Part shown: positions 45,954 through 54,645 of the stretch, piece after piece
Position numbering within the stretch: the first letter of the stretch is position 1
How the letters are laid out: the number at the start of each line of letters is the position of its first letter
Assembly: GCF_052113705.1 (NCBI RefSeq)
Contig: NZ_JBGQOG010000022.1
Span: 1-60,026 of the forward strand
Direction: 5' to 3'
DNA length: 60,026 nucleotides
Source of the DNA: JBGQOG01 sp052113705
GTDB taxonomy: Bacteria > Pseudomonadota > Alphaproteobacteria > Rhodobacterales > Rhodobacteraceae
The notes under the pieces: generated by a model
What the model saw: only the letters and a program-made list of their open reading frames with translations
Databases searched by the model: none
Told to the model about the DNA's origin: nothing
Position numbers and translations under genes: made by a program

Positions 45954-46364
45954 ATGTCCGCGATCCAACCGATCTCTGACGCCTCAGCAGTCAGCCATCT
46001 GCCCGCCATCAGTTCGGGCAGCGGCTCGGTTGCGACGGCGCCTTCCGCTGCCAAAGCCGCCGGCACCCTGTCGGCGGCCCTGCCCGCTTTTGCGATGCCC
46101 TCCGAGCCCGAGCCTGTCCCCGTGGCCGAGATCTCCGCCGCGAGCAGCCATTCCGTCCAGCTCGGCGTCAGCATGGCGGCGGCGCTTGCCGCCGACAATG
46201 CCCAGGCCACCTCGATCACCACGCCGCTGCCCGAGCGGGCGGTGCGGTTTCAGCCGGTCAGCCCGCTGATCCCGCCCTATTACCCCTCGCATGTGGACCC
46301 GAATCTCTCCCCGGCCGAGACCGAGGCGAGCACGCGCAACACGCTGACCAACGTCAAGTTCTGA
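45954..46364 (+). CDS. Small Ala/Pro/Ser-rich protein, unknown
   Basis: A 136-residue protein with no signal peptide and no recognised domain. The N-terminal half is Ala/Ser/Pro-rich and probably disordered; the C-terminal half has a more fixed phrase, RFQPVSPLIPPYYPSHVDPN, then LSPAETEAS. The codon usage is like that of neighbouring genes and the frame ends cleanly, followed by the palindrome GACCCGGATTCCGGGTC that starts at the stop codon. No ribosome binding site is obvious before the ATG. It lies downstream of the chemotaxis cluster, but a link is only positional. Confidence 0.55.
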   Translation: MSAIQPISDASAVSHLPAISSGSGSVATAPSAAKAAGTLSAALPAFAMPSEPEPVPVAEISAASSHSVQLGVSMAAALAADNAQATSITTPLPERAVRFQPVSPLIPPYYPSHVDPNLSPAETEASTRNTLTNVKF

Positions 46365-46404
46365 CCCGGATTCCGGGTCAAAACAGTCTCTGTGCTGGCG
46401 GTTT

Positions 46405-48750
46405 TCAGCGTTTCTTGAACGCATCCATCAGCGCGGCGCCAAAGCTGCCGGTGTCGCTCGCCTTGCCCTGCGGGGCGGCGGAATAGCTGCCGCCCTTCGG
46501 CGCAGGCTTGCGGCCCTGCCCGGGCTTGCTCCCGACGAACTTGCCCTTCGGCCCCTCCATCTGCGCCCGCTCGGCCTGCACCGCCGCCGCATCCGAGCGC
46601 ATGGACAGCCCGATCCGCTTGCGCGGCGCGTCCACCTCGACCACCCGCACCTTCACCACATCGCCGGCTTTCACCACCTCATGCGGATCCTTGACGAAAC
46701 GGTCGGCCAGCTGGCTCACATGCACCAGCCCGTCCTGATGCACGCCAATGTCCACAAAAGCCCCGAAAGCCGCCACGTTCGTCACGGTTCCTTCCAGCAG
46801 CATCCCCGGTTTCAGGTCCTTGATGTCCTCAACCCCCTCGGCAAAGGTCGCGGTCTTGAACTCCGGCCGCGGGTCGCGTCCCGGCTTCTCCAACTCGGCC
46901 AGGATGTCCTTCACCGTCGGCAGGCCGAAGCGTTCATCGACGAAATCGCGCGGCTCCAGCCGCCGCACCACGCTCGGATCGGCCATCACGCTGCGCAGAT
47001 CGCGGCCACAGGCCTTCACGATCCGCCGCGCCACCTCATAGGCCTCCGGGTGCACGGAAGAGCCATCCAGCGGCTCCTTACCATCGCGGATCCGCAGAAA
47101 ACCCGCGCATTGCTCAAAGGCTTTCGGCCCCAGCCGCGCGACCTTCAGCAGATCTTTCCGGGTGGCAAAGGCACCGTTCGCATCGCGGTGCGCCACGATC
47201 GCATCGGCGAGCCCGGCGCCAATCCCCGCCACCCGCGCCAAAAGCGGTGCCGAGGCGGTGTTCAGATCCACGCCCACCGCGTTCACCGCATCCTCAACCA
47301 CCCCATCCAGCGAGCGGCTCAGCCGGTACTGGTCCACATCATGCTGATATTGCCCGACGCCAATCGACTTCGGCTCGATCTTCACCAGCTCGGCCAACGG
47401 GTCCTGCAGCCGCCGCGCAATCGACACCGCCCCCCGGATCGAGACATCGAGGTCCGGGAATTCCGCCGCCGCCAGCGCCGAGGCGGAATAGACCGAGGCC
47501 CCCGCCTCCGAAACGATCACCTTGGTCGGCTTTTTCACCGTCGCGGGCATCATCGCCAGCAAATCCGCCACCAGCTTCTCGCTCTCGCGGCTCGCGGTGC
47601 CGTTGCCAATGGCGATCAGGTCCACTTTATGCTTTTGAATCAACGCCCCCAGCACCGCCTGCGCCCCGCGCAGATCGTTTTTCGGCTGGAACGGATAGAT
47701 CGTCGCCGTGTCCAGCACCTTGCCGGTGCCATCAATCACCGCCACTTTGCAGCCGGTGCGGATGCCCGGATCAAGCCCGAGCGTCGCCCGCCCGCCCGCC
47801 GGTGCGGCAAGCAGCAAGTCTTTGAGATTGCGGGCAAAAACATGAATGGCCTCCGCCTCGGCCCGCTCGCGCAACTCGCCCAGCAGATCGATGGAGAGCG
47901 AGCTGCGCAGTTTCACCCGCCAGCACCAGCCCGCCACCTCCGCCAGCCAGAGATTCCCCGGGGCCTGCCCCTGCGCGCCCAACACGCCCCGCGCCATCGC
48001 CTCCAAAGGCTCTGCCTCCGCCGCCAGATCCAGCGTCAGGAACCCCTCGTTCCGGCCGCGGAAAATCGCCAGGGCCCGGTGTCCGGCGATTTTGCCAAAT
48101 GCCTCCGCATGGTCGAAGTAATCGGAAAACTTCGCGCCTTCGGCCTCTTTCCCCTCGACCACTTTCGCCGCGACAAAGGCATTGGCGCGCAGATGCTGCC
48201 GCGCCCGCGCCAGAAGGTCGGCATTCTCGGCCAGCCCCTCGGCCACAATGTCCCGCGCCCCCTCCAGCGCCGCTTTCACATCCGCCACCGCCTCGGTCAC
48301 ATAGGCCTCGGCCAGCTTCGCCGGCACCTGCGTCCGGTCGGCCAGGATCGCCTCGGCCAGCGGCCCGAGGCCGTTCTCCCGCGCGATCATCGCCCTTGTG
48401 CGCCGTTTCGGCTTATAGGGCAGATAGATATCCTCCAGCTCGGCCTTGGTCAGCGCCCCGGAAACCTTCGCCTCCAGATCCTCGGTCAGCTTGCCCTGAT
48501 CCTTGATCGAACCCAGGATCACCGCCCGCCGCGCCTCCAGCTCGCGCAGATAGGCCAGCCGCTCGGCCAGATTGCGCAACTGGGTGTCATCAAGGCCACC
48601 CGTCACCTCTTTGCGGTAGCGCGCCACAAACGGCACGGTGGCGCCGCCGTCCAGCAGCTCGACCGCCGCCACCACCTGCTCGGGCCGCGCGCCGATCTCG
48701 GCGGCAATCAGGGCGGGGATCCGGCGGACGGGGTCAAGTTTCGGGGTCAT
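46405..48750 (-). CDS. tex: Tex-family S1 RNA-binding transcription accessory protein
   Basis: A 781-residue cytoplasmic nucleic-acid-binding protein. The order of domains matches Tex: helical N-terminus, YqgF/RuvC-like fold (TLGLDPGIRTGCKVAVIDGTG), tandem helix-hairpin-helix segments (VDLNTASAPLLARVAGIGAG) and a C-terminal S1 domain (LKPGMLLEGTVTNVAAFGAFVDIGVHQDGLVH...). A Lys/Gly-rich tail of ~40 residues follows. Tex proteins aid transcription termination or RNA turnover. The ATG at 48750 starts at the conserved LDPVRRIPALIA block and has GAGG upstream. It is monocistronic and convergent with the small gene at 45954. Confidence 0.93.
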   Translation of the reverse strand: MTPKLDPVRRIPALIAAEIGARPEQVVAAVELLDGGATVPFVARYRKEVTGGLDDTQLRNLAERLAYLRELEARRAVILGSIKDQGKLTEDLEAKVSGALTKAELEDIYLPYKPKRRTRAMIARENGLGPLAEAILADRTQVPAKLAEAYVTEAVADVKAALEGARDIVAEGLAENADLLARARQHLRANAFVAAKVVEGKEAEGAKFSDYFDHAEAFGKIAGHRALAIFRGRNEGFLTLDLAAEAEPLEAMARGVLGAQGQAPGNLWLAEVAGWCWRVKLRSSLSIDLLGELRERAEAEAIHVFARNLKDLLLAAPAGGRATLGLDPGIRTGCKVAVIDGTGKVLDTATIYPFQPKNDLRGAQAVLGALIQKHKVDLIAIGNGTASRESEKLVADLLAMMPATVKKPTKVIVSEAGASVYSASALAAAEFPDLDVSIRGAVSIARRLQDPLAELVKIEPKSIGVGQYQHDVDQYRLSRSLDGVVEDAVNAVGVDLNTASAPLLARVAGIGAGLADAIVAHRDANGAFATRKDLLKVARLGPKAFEQCAGFLRIRDGKEPLDGSSVHPEAYEVARRIVKACGRDLRSVMADPSVVRRLEPRDFVDERFGLPTVKDILAELEKPGRDPRPEFKTATFAEGVEDIKDLKPGMLLEGTVTNVAAFGAFVDIGVHQDGLVHVSQLADRFVKDPHEVVKAGDVVKVRVVEVDAPRKRIGLSMRSDAAAVQAERAQMEGPKGKFVGSKPGQGRKPAPKGGSYSAAPQGKASDTGSFGAALMDAFKKR

Positions 48751-48841
48751 CTTCGGCCTCTTGATTCTGGTCTGGAGCGACAGGGCTACACAATCGGCCC
48801 GCCCCCGGAAAGAGTCGAGCATACATCCGGCGGCCCGCCGC

Positions 48842-49510
48842 TCACGGCGCGGGCGAAACCCCGATGACGATCGGATGCAGATGCCACAGCACCACCCAGA
48901 GCATCAGCCCCGCCCCGATCCGCCACAGCGGCCAGCCCCGCGGCCAGCGCCCGGCAGCAAAGGGCAGGATCCGCGTCCCCGCCACCTGCGCATCCCAGAC
49001 CGCCGGTGCCACCGCCCGCCGCCGCGCCTCCATCGGGCCTATGCCCAGCAACGAAAACGTCACTATTCCACCGAATTGAGCCACATGCGCGACATCCGCA
49101 TTCACCAAAAGATGCATCGCGCCCCAGATCGCCAGCGCCACCAGCAAAGGCTGGCGGGTGATCGCCACAATCCCCGGCCGCGCCGGATCAAAGCCCGTGC
49201 TGCGCCCCTCAAAGGCAAAGGGATTGGGCGCATAAATGCCCGAAACCGCCAGAACAGAGACGAATGGCATCGCCAGATTGACCAGCCAGCGCATCCAGGG
49301 CTGCGGCGCCCATATCTCCACAAAGGGCGCCCGCCCCGCCGCCATCAGCAGCCAGTAGAACAGCGCCAGCGACCCCAGCCCAAAAACCGCGCCATAGCCG
49401 CGACGCCCCAGAATGCGGCGCAACGCCGCCTTAAGTCCCGACAGAGACGGCACCGCATGCAGGGCCAAAAACGCCACTGCGGCCCCGCCAAATTCCACCC
49501 AGTCGTGCAT
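48842..49510 (-). CDS. nnrU: NnrU-family membrane protein
   Basis: A 222-residue inner-membrane protein with about six hydrophobic segments. It matches the NnrU family, which is tied to nitric-oxide-responsive denitrification in Rhodobacterales, with the phrases FLALHAVPS, YGAVFGLGSLALFYWLL, ITRQPLLVALAIWGAMHLLVN and GPMEARRR. The biochemical role of NnrU is not settled; no nir, nor or nnrS/R gene is in the window. Tandem ATGs at 49513 and 49510 follow GGAGG; the second gives the better spacing. Confidence 0.85.
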   Translation of the reverse strand: MHDWVEFGGAAVAFLALHAVPSLSGLKAALRRILGRRGYGAVFGLGSLALFYWLLMAAGRAPFVEIWAPQPWMRWLVNLAMPFVSVLAVSGIYAPNPFAFEGRSTGFDPARPGIVAITRQPLLVALAIWGAMHLLVNADVAHVAQFGGIVTFSLLGIGPMEARRRAVAPAVWDAQVAGTRILPFAAGRWPRGWPLWRIGAGLMLWVVLWHLHPIVIGVSPAP

Positions 49511-49625
49511 CATCCCCTCCTCGCCCGCGCCTCACCCTCAGACCCATTTGGCGCCCCGATGGCCGCCGCCCCTTGCACCCTTTCGCGCGAATGTGGAACA
49601 TTGCACGCAACCTGAGGAGGCTCCC

Positions 49626-50192
49626 ATGACCGATCCGCGCCTGACCCGGGCCTTGGCCGCCATCGACAGCGCCAATGCCGCCGACCCGACGCTGGAAGAC
49701 GGCCGCCCCGCCGCCCTGCTCTATGGCGAGCGGATGAGCGCGGAACTGGCCCATCTCTTCCCCGAAGCCGGGCCCGCCCTGCAAATTGCCGCCCGCGGCC
49801 AGCATATCGAACGCTGGCTGCTGCCCCGCAGCGCCTATCCCGAGGGGCGCGAAGGCTATCTGACCTGGCGCCGCGATCAGGGCCGCCGGCATGGCGAACG
49901 GGTGATGGGCATCATGGCCGAGGCGGGCTTTACCACCGAAGAGCAGGAAGCCGTCGCCCGCATGCTGCGCAAGGAGGGCCTGAAACGGGATCCGCTGGTG
50001 CAGTCGCTGGAGGATGTGATCTGCTTCGTCTTCCTGCGGTTCTATTTCCGCGATTTCGCGGCGAAACATCCGCCGGAAGAGTTGCAGCGCATCGTGGAAA
50101 AGACCGCCCGCAAGATGTCTCCCACCGGCCGTGCCCGGGTGCTCGCCGAATTCGCGCTGCCCGAGGTTTTCGCCCTCGCCTTCCGCGACTGA
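49626..50192 (+). CDS. DUF4202-family protein
   Basis: A 188-residue cytoplasmic protein that fits DUF4202. Features: RLTRALAAIDSANAADP, then a LLYGERMSAEL helix, RGQHIERWLLPRSAYPEGREGYLTWR in the middle, and LQSLEDVICFVFLRFYF-type helix towards the end. Function unknown. The ATG at 49626 has GAGGAGG upstream. Near its 3' end the gene contains a near match to the palindrome discussed below (50053-50067), translated as DFAAK. A terminator follows the stop. Confidence 0.82.
   Translation: MTDPRLTRALAAIDSANAADPTLEDGRPAALLYGERMSAELAHLFPEAGPALQIAARGQHIERWLLPRSAYPEGREGYLTWRRDQGRRHGERVMGIMAEAGFTTEEQEAVARMLRKEGLKRDPLVQSLEDVICFVFLRFYFRDFAAKHPPEELQRIVEKTARKMSPTGRARVLAEFALPEVFALAFRD
50053..50067. other. 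parS-like palindrome, near match (site a)
   Basis: Core TTTCGCGGCGAAA with the outer base pair changed (A instead of G on the left). It lies in the DUF4202 coding sequence, in the phase that reads F-A-A-K. Confidence 0.5.
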
Positions 50193-50216
50193 ACGGTTAT
50201 CTAATTGATATATATA

Positions 50217-50245
50217 GAAAACCCCGGAATCTCCGGGGTTTTTCG
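50217..50245 (+). terminator. Terminator of the DUF4202 gene
   Basis: Stem AAACCCCGG/CCGGGGTTT with a short AATCT-type loop and TTTTT, 25 bases after the stop codon. Confidence 0.9.
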
Positions 50246-50258
50246 ATGCCCTGCGGCT

Positions 50259-50275
50259 GGTTTCGCTGCGAAACC
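50259..50275. other. parS-like palindrome (site b)
   Basis: Perfect 17-bp palindrome GGTTTCGC-T-GCGAAACC, touching the stop codon of parB. Confidence 0.8.
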
Positions 50276-51355
50276 TCAAATCGGCTCCAGCAGGCGGGTG
50301 ATCTCAGCCATCACCACTTCCAACAGGCCCGCATCCACCACTTTGCCGCGCAGCCGGATCGAATAACCATCCTCATGCGCCACCCGCTCCATGGTGATGC
50401 CATTCGCCAATGCGACCCGTTCCTGCGCCGGTGCCGCCTTCGCTTTCGCCTTCGGACGGCCGCCCCGCGCGGGCTCGCGCGTCACCGCTTCGGCTTCGCT
50501 CAACACCGGCTCCATCACCAGCATCTCGGTCAGCGGATCCACCCCCTGCCCTTCGTTCAGCGCCGCCCGAAGCTTGGCCCCAAAGCCCAGCCGCAGCGCC
50601 GCCGCCAGCCGCAGCCCGTTGCGCTCAGAGAGATCGGTCGGGAAATTCAGCGTCCCGCCCAGCTCTTCATGCACCACCGCAAAGGAACGGATCTTGGACC
50701 GCTTGGCCTTTGACGCCGTCGCAAAGATCACATCCACCGCCTGATCGGCGCTGGCAAAAGCCCCGCGTTCCGCCGCCACCACCGCGATCCGGCCCCGCTC
50801 ATAGGGGGTCAGCTGCTCGCGGATTTCGTTCTCTTCCACCATCGCCGCATAGGCACCGCCCGGCAGCGCATCCACCCGCACCAAGGCTCTAACATGGCTG
50901 AATCGAGCCGGATTCTCATGCTGCAGCGCCTGCAAAGCCGTCACCCGGCGCCAGCCGGAGATCAGCCCGTATTTGCCATCCGGCAGCGCCACCACTTCGA
51001 TCGGCAGCCGCTGACCGCTCATCCGCAGCGAGGATTTCAGCTCGTCCATATCATCGGCGGAAACGATCATCCGGTCACGGGTGATATGGTCGGTCTGGAT
51101 CCGCTCCAGCGGCAGATCAAGGATCAGCCGCCCCTCCTCCTGGGCGCAGCGATAGGCTTCGGCGGCGGTGAAATCCCGTGCCACTTCCGTCCGCTGCGCC
51201 ACCGGCAGAGGGTCACGCGCCTGGGCGGTCTCGGCCGCGATCTGCGCGATGGGCGCGGCAAAGGCGGCCCCCATCGCCGGTTTCGCCGCGAAACCAGCCT
51301 CCAGCGCTTCAAGATCCATCGGATCGGGGGCGTCGAGCCTTCTGCGTTTGGCCAT
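50276..51355 (-). CDS. parB: ParB-family plasmid partition protein
   Basis: A 359-residue DNA-binding partition protein. The ParB/RepB nuclease-like domain starts at ~80 with LDLPLERIQTDHITRDRM, and the box GLISGWRRVTALQAL follows near 130. The EENEIREQLTPYERGRI stretch is the conserved loop before the helix-turn-helix (~195-240). A basic C-terminal region and a dimerisation part complete it. It should bind the palindromes clustered around here and spread along DNA. It is 14 bases downstream of parA in one operon and carries site c in its own N-terminal codons. The ATG at 51355 follows AGGAGGAAAG. Confidence 0.88.
   Translation of the reverse strand: MAKRRRLDAPDPMDLEALEAGFAAKPAMGAAFAAPIAQIAAETAQARDPLPVAQRTEVARDFTAAEAYRCAQEEGRLILDLPLERIQTDHITRDRMIVSADDMDELKSSLRMSGQRLPIEVVALPDGKYGLISGWRRVTALQALQHENPARFSHVRALVRVDALPGGAYAAMVEENEIREQLTPYERGRIAVVAAERGAFASADQAVDVIFATASKAKRSKIRSFAVVHEELGGTLNFPTDLSERNGLRLAAALRLGFGAKLRAALNEGQGVDPLTEMLVMEPVLSEAEAVTREPARGGRPKAKAKAAPAQERVALANGITMERVAHEDGYSIRLRGKVVDAGLLEVVMAEITRLLEPI
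51279..51295. other. parS-like palindrome (site c)
   Basis: Perfect 17-bp palindrome GGTTTCGC-C-GCGAAACC inside parB, read as G-F-A-A-K-P. Confidence 0.8.
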
Positions 51356-51369
51356 GCTCTTTCCTCCTG

Positions 51370-52758
51370 TTATTCAGCCGACTCTGCGGCCGCTTCCTGC
51401 GCATCACGCCACCAGGCGCCCAGCAGCAGTTCCTTGAACTCGGCATAGGTCCGGTCAAAGGCCTCGCGGCCGCGCAAATAGGTGTCGCGGTTGAAATCCC
51501 GGGGATCGGCCTCGTAGATGCCGTTCACCTGTTCGCCCGCCTGCCCCACCAGCGCGGTGAATTCCTGCCGGTAGGCATTCATGAAATCGCCGAAATAGGC
51601 CTGAATCACATTGGCCAGATCGGTCTGCTGGCTGGCGTCAAAGCGGGTGATGATGGCGCGGACCACATCCCATTCAAACTTCACCTCCGGCAGGCCCGCA
51701 ATACGGCGCCCGGCATTTTCACCATCCTCGATGCTGGCAAAGGTGGAATAGAGCATGTCGAAGAACCGCCCCGTCGAGTCAAACTCCAGGAAAGACGCGC
51801 CAAGCGGCACCAGCAGAATATCCGCTGCCGACAGTGAATTAATCGTCAAATAGCCGAGCGCGGGCGGCGTATCGAGGAAGATGATGTCATACTCATCCAG
51901 CACACCCGAGCCGCTGAAGAAATTCCCCAACGCATCCCAGAGCGGCCAGGTCCGCAGCCCCATCCGCCAGACCGGAATCTGGAACTCCGCCCAATAGAGG
52001 TTCAGCTGCGCGCCGATCAGATCAATATTGGGCCAATGGGTTTTCTGGATCAGGTTTCGCGGCGAAACGTTCAGCGCTTCGGTCAGCGTCTCATCCAGCG
52101 GCAATGCCGCCACGCCCTGCGCCGCCCGCACCAGGTTCTCCGCCTGCACCGCCTGCGCGTAATCCTGCGCGATCAGCGGAAAAACCGTCTGCCACTCATC
52201 CTCGATCTTGCCGCCAAACAGCGAGGTGAGCGAGCCCTGGCTGTCCAGATCAATGCAGAGCACCTTGTACCCGTCCAGCGCGGCGGCCATTGCCAGATGC
52301 GCGCAGGTGGTGGTCTTGCCGGAGCCGCCCTTGAAATTCGCCACCGCCACCACTTTCGCGGGCAGCCCCTCGGGCCGCCAGGGGCGGTATTGTTTGGTGG
52401 AGGACCCTTCGCGCGCGAAATGGTCGCGCAGCGCCAGCACTTCCTCCAGCGTGTACCAGCGGGTGCCCCCCTCCGCCTCGCCCTGCGGCAGATCCGGGTT
52501 CTGATTGATGACGCGGCGCAGATGCGCAGGCGCCACCGGGATCATGTAGCGGGTGATTTCCCAGACCGAAAAGCGGCGCAGACGTTTGGTGCCGTCGGGC
52601 GCATAGCCCCGGCGGGCCAGGTCGTCACGGCCGCGGCCACAGAAGGCAGCGGCTTTGGCAAAGCGGGCGGTATCCACCGGGGCGCCCAAACGCTCTGCCG
52701 CGCGGGCGGGATCCATGCCAAGATGCGGGGGAATCGGAGACTCGGGTTTGCGTGTCAT
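51370..52758 (-). CDS. parA: ParA-family partition ATPase
   Basis: A 462-residue Walker-type ATPase of the large ParA class. It begins with ~150 residues including a MerR-like helix-turn-helix (RRFSVWEITRYMIPVAPAHL and YTLEEVLALRDHF), which can repress its own promoter. The deviant Walker A is intact (ANFKGGSGKTTTCAHLA, ~160), switch I/Walker B is CIDLDSQGSLTSLFGG and IIFLDTPPALGYLTINSL (~310). It drives plasmid segregation with ParB. The start is ATG at 52758, with a weak AGGCGA upstream; a TTG/ATG extension to 52818 is unlikely. The origin and rep gene lie directly upstream and diverge. Confidence 0.92.
   Translation of the reverse strand: MTRKPESPIPPHLGMDPARAAERLGAPVDTARFAKAAAFCGRGRDDLARRGYAPDGTKRLRRFSVWEITRYMIPVAPAHLRRVINQNPDLPQGEAEGGTRWYTLEEVLALRDHFAREGSSTKQYRPWRPEGLPAKVVAVANFKGGSGKTTTCAHLAMAAALDGYKVLCIDLDSQGSLTSLFGGKIEDEWQTVFPLIAQDYAQAVQAENLVRAAQGVAALPLDETLTEALNVSPRNLIQKTHWPNIDLIGAQLNLYWAEFQIPVWRMGLRTWPLWDALGNFFSGSGVLDEYDIIFLDTPPALGYLTINSLSAADILLVPLGASFLEFDSTGRFFDMLYSTFASIEDGENAGRRIAGLPEVKFEWDVVRAIITRFDASQQTDLANVIQAYFGDFMNAYRQEFTALVGQAGEQVNGIYEADPRDFNRDTYLRGREAFDRTYAEFKELLLGAWWRDAQEAAAESAE
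52054..52068. other. parS-like palindrome (site d)
   Basis: Palindrome GTTTCGC-G-GCGAAAC inside parA, read as V-S-P-R-N on the minus strand. Confidence 0.75.
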
Positions 52759-52873
52759 GTTCGCCTGTTTCGCCTCATGTTCGGCCTTTGGCCTGTTATC
52801 CGCCAAAATATCGCACATCGAGTGGCATTCGCAAACCCACTAAATGAAAGCCCCTGATTTCGCCTGAGGTACG

Positions 52874-52888
52874 GTTTCGCCGCGAAAC
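52874..52888. other. parS-like palindrome (site e)
   Basis: Palindrome GTTTCGC-C-GCGAAAC between parA and the iterons, in non-coding DNA and flanked on both sides by GGTAC. Confidence 0.75.
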
Positions 52889-53007
52889 GCAGGTACCTGA
52901 AGAATTCTTCCAGAGTGAAAAGCACAACAATGGTTTTTCTTCTTTTCAGATCTTTAAGAGCTTTGAGAAGACAAACCAGAATTAAATCAAAGCGATAAGG
53001 CGCATCT

Positions 53008-53114
53008 GGTACCCATCAACAGGGGCAGGGGAACCCATCTGCGGGGGAATAGGTACCCTTCTCCGGGGGCCGAGGTTCCCGAATCCGGGGGGCTGGGTAC
53101 CCGAATCCGGGGGC
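53008..53114 (+). repeat. Five initiator-binding iterons, 22-bp period
   Basis: Direct repeats of ~19 bp start at 53008, 53030, 53052, 53074 and 53096, an exact 22-bp step (about two helical turns). Consensus GGTACCC(A/G)(A/T)(A/T)TCCGGGGG; the last two copies are the closest. Such iterons are bound by Rep_3 initiators and set copy number. Confidence 0.9.
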
Positions 53115-53224
53115 GTCTTTTGCGGTGTTTTCCGGCTCCAAAGCGAAGATTTTGCGCGGTTTCGGCGCCTGGGACGAGGATTAATCGGGTTCGCAGACCG
53201 AGGAATGGCCGTAGATGGCCCTCA

Positions 53225-53243
53225 GGTACCCATCTACGGGAGG
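53225..53243 (+). repeat. Isolated sixth iteron
   Basis: GGTACCCATCTACGGGAGG matches the iteron consensus at most positions. It is off the 22-bp phase of the main array and closer to rep, so it may serve autorepression of rep. Confidence 0.6.
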
Positions 53244-53367
53244 CGGCAACCCGGAATCGGCGCAAAAACTAGGAACCTCAAACAGGATTGTTGCCGGATG
53301 CCTTTTGTGACATTCTCAGCCTCCAAGAGAGACTCGGCGTCAGGCCGGCAGCGGGCAGGATGACAAA

Positions 53368-54645
53368 ATGCGGCAGGCGGAACCGATCCCGCAGGAGATG
53401 TTGACCGGTGCGCTGAAGCGCGGCGCGGTCAAAAAGAATGTGGCGGCGATCCATGTCTCCGGCAAGCTGACGCTGCTGCAGCGCAAGCTGTCGAATGTGT
53501 TGTTGCTCAATGCCTATGACGCGCTGATTTCGCAGCCCAAACATCAGATCGACGCCCGCACCCTCGCCCTGATGATCGGCTATAATTCCAACGATACCGC
53601 CACCCTGCGCGACGCCTTGCGCGGTCTCGCCGAGACGGTGGCCGAGTGGGACATGCTCGATGAAAAGGGGCGGCAGGAATGGGGCGTCTCGTCCCTGCTC
53701 TCTTATGCCAAGCTGCGGGGCGGCATCTGTGAATATGCCTATTCACCGGCTTTGGCGGAAAAGTTGCATGATCCCAAGGTCTTCGCGCTGATCAATCTGA
53801 ATATTCAGCGTCGTTTCAGCTCGGGCCACGGGCTGGCGCTCTATGAAAACTGCTACCGTTTCGTGCGCACCGGTTCGACCGGCTGGTGGCCGTTGGAGAC
53901 TTTCCGGCGGCTGATGGGGGTGGATGACAGCGCCTATTACGAGACGTTCAAACACCTGAATGCCAAGATCATCAAGCCCGCCGTGGATGAGGTGAACCGC
54001 ACCTCGAACATTGAAATCACGCCGGAATTTGCCAAAAAAGGCCGCACGGTGACCGAGATCCGCTTCAAGATCCGGGAGAACAAGCAGCTGGCGATGTTCG
54101 ACATCGATGATGGCGAGGCGCTGCGCGGCAGCCCGGTCTATGAGCGGTTGCTGGCTTTGGGGGTTTCGGACCGTTTGGCGCGGCAATGGATGGCGGAACA
54201 TGGCGAGGCGGCGGTGGCGGAAAAGCTCGCCTATGTTGCCGGGCAGGACGGGGTGAAAAGCCCGGTGGGGTATTTGCGCGCGGCTTTGGCAGGGGATTTC
54301 AACGCGCCCGCTGCGGTGGAAGCACCGGCACCGTCGGCAGAAGCACTGGCCTTGGCCGCCGCCCGCGCGGAGGCCGCCAAGCGCGCCGCCTCGGAGGAGG
54401 CGGCCCGTGACGCGGAACGGCTGCAGCGCAAGGCCCGTTTCGCGGCGGTGGAGCAGGCGGTTTCGCGGCGAAACCCCACCCAGCGCGATGCCGACAAACG
54501 GCTGTTCATGACCCGGCTGGAGGGCGAGCTGGAGCGTGAAGAGTTCCGCCGCCACGGCTGGACCTCTGCCTTGAATTCCCGCGCTATTTTCGCCTTTTGG
54601 GAAGAGATGATCCCCGGAATTTATGAAGACAGCTCAGCCGCCTGA
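53368..54645 (+). CDS. rep: Rep_3-type plasmid replication initiator
   Basis: A 425-residue initiator with two winged-helix units typical of the RepB/Rep_3 family. Unit 1 (~20-140) has KLTLLQRKLSNVLLLNAYDA and ARTLALMIGYNSNDTATLRD; unit 2 (~140-270) has YAYSPALAEKLHDPKVFALI, SGHGLALYENCYRF and WPLETFRRLMGV. The C-terminus is Ala/Glu/Arg-rich. It should bind the iterons and melt the origin. ATG at 53368 follows AGGA; ATG at 53398 in frame is also possible. It ends 12 bases inside the convergent thiD gene, and the C-terminal part contains site f. Confidence 0.88.
   Translation: MRQAEPIPQEMLTGALKRGAVKKNVAAIHVSGKLTLLQRKLSNVLLLNAYDALISQPKHQIDARTLALMIGYNSNDTATLRDALRGLAETVAEWDMLDEKGRQEWGVSSLLSYAKLRGGICEYAYSPALAEKLHDPKVFALINLNIQRRFSSGHGLALYENCYRFVRTGSTGWWPLETFRRLMGVDDSAYYETFKHLNAKIIKPAVDEVNRTSNIEITPEFAKKGRTVTEIRFKIRENKQLAMFDIDDGEALRGSPVYERLLALGVSDRLARQWMAEHGEAAVAEKLAYVAGQDGVKSPVGYLRAALAGDFNAPAAVEAPAPSAEALALAAARAEAAKRAASEEAARDAERLQRKARFAAVEQAVSRRNPTQRDADKRLFMTRLEGELEREEFRRHGWTSALNSRAIFAFWEEMIPGIYEDSSAA
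54459..54475. other. parS-like palindrome (site f)
   Basis: Perfect 17-bp palindrome GGTTTCGC-G-GCGAAACC in rep, read as V-S-R-R-N. Confidence 0.8.

Larger units (their letters stand above)
52790..53290. other. Origin of replication region
   Basis: The parA-rep divergent gap. It holds an AT-rich stretch at about 52890-52997 (candidate unwinding region), one parS-like palindrome at 52874, five iterons at 53008-53114 and a sixth at 53225. A weak DnaA-box-like TTATCCGCCA is at 52796. Its place beside an initiator gene and the iterons make it the likely oriV; the regulatory region of both parAB and rep must lie here too. Confidence 0.85.

Noticed and set aside
46681..48867. A 728-residue plus-strand frame opposite tex
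   Set aside because: Antisense of a well supported Tex gene; Arg/Pro/His-rich with no domain.
52796..52805. DnaA box at the origin (TTATCCGCCA)
   Set aside because: It deviates from TTATCCACA in the second half and is a single copy, so it is mentioned only as weak.
53222..53264. GGCAACCCGGAATCGGCGC as a seventh iteron after 53225
   Set aside because: It matches the iteron only after an inserted base and is out of phase; too weak to call.
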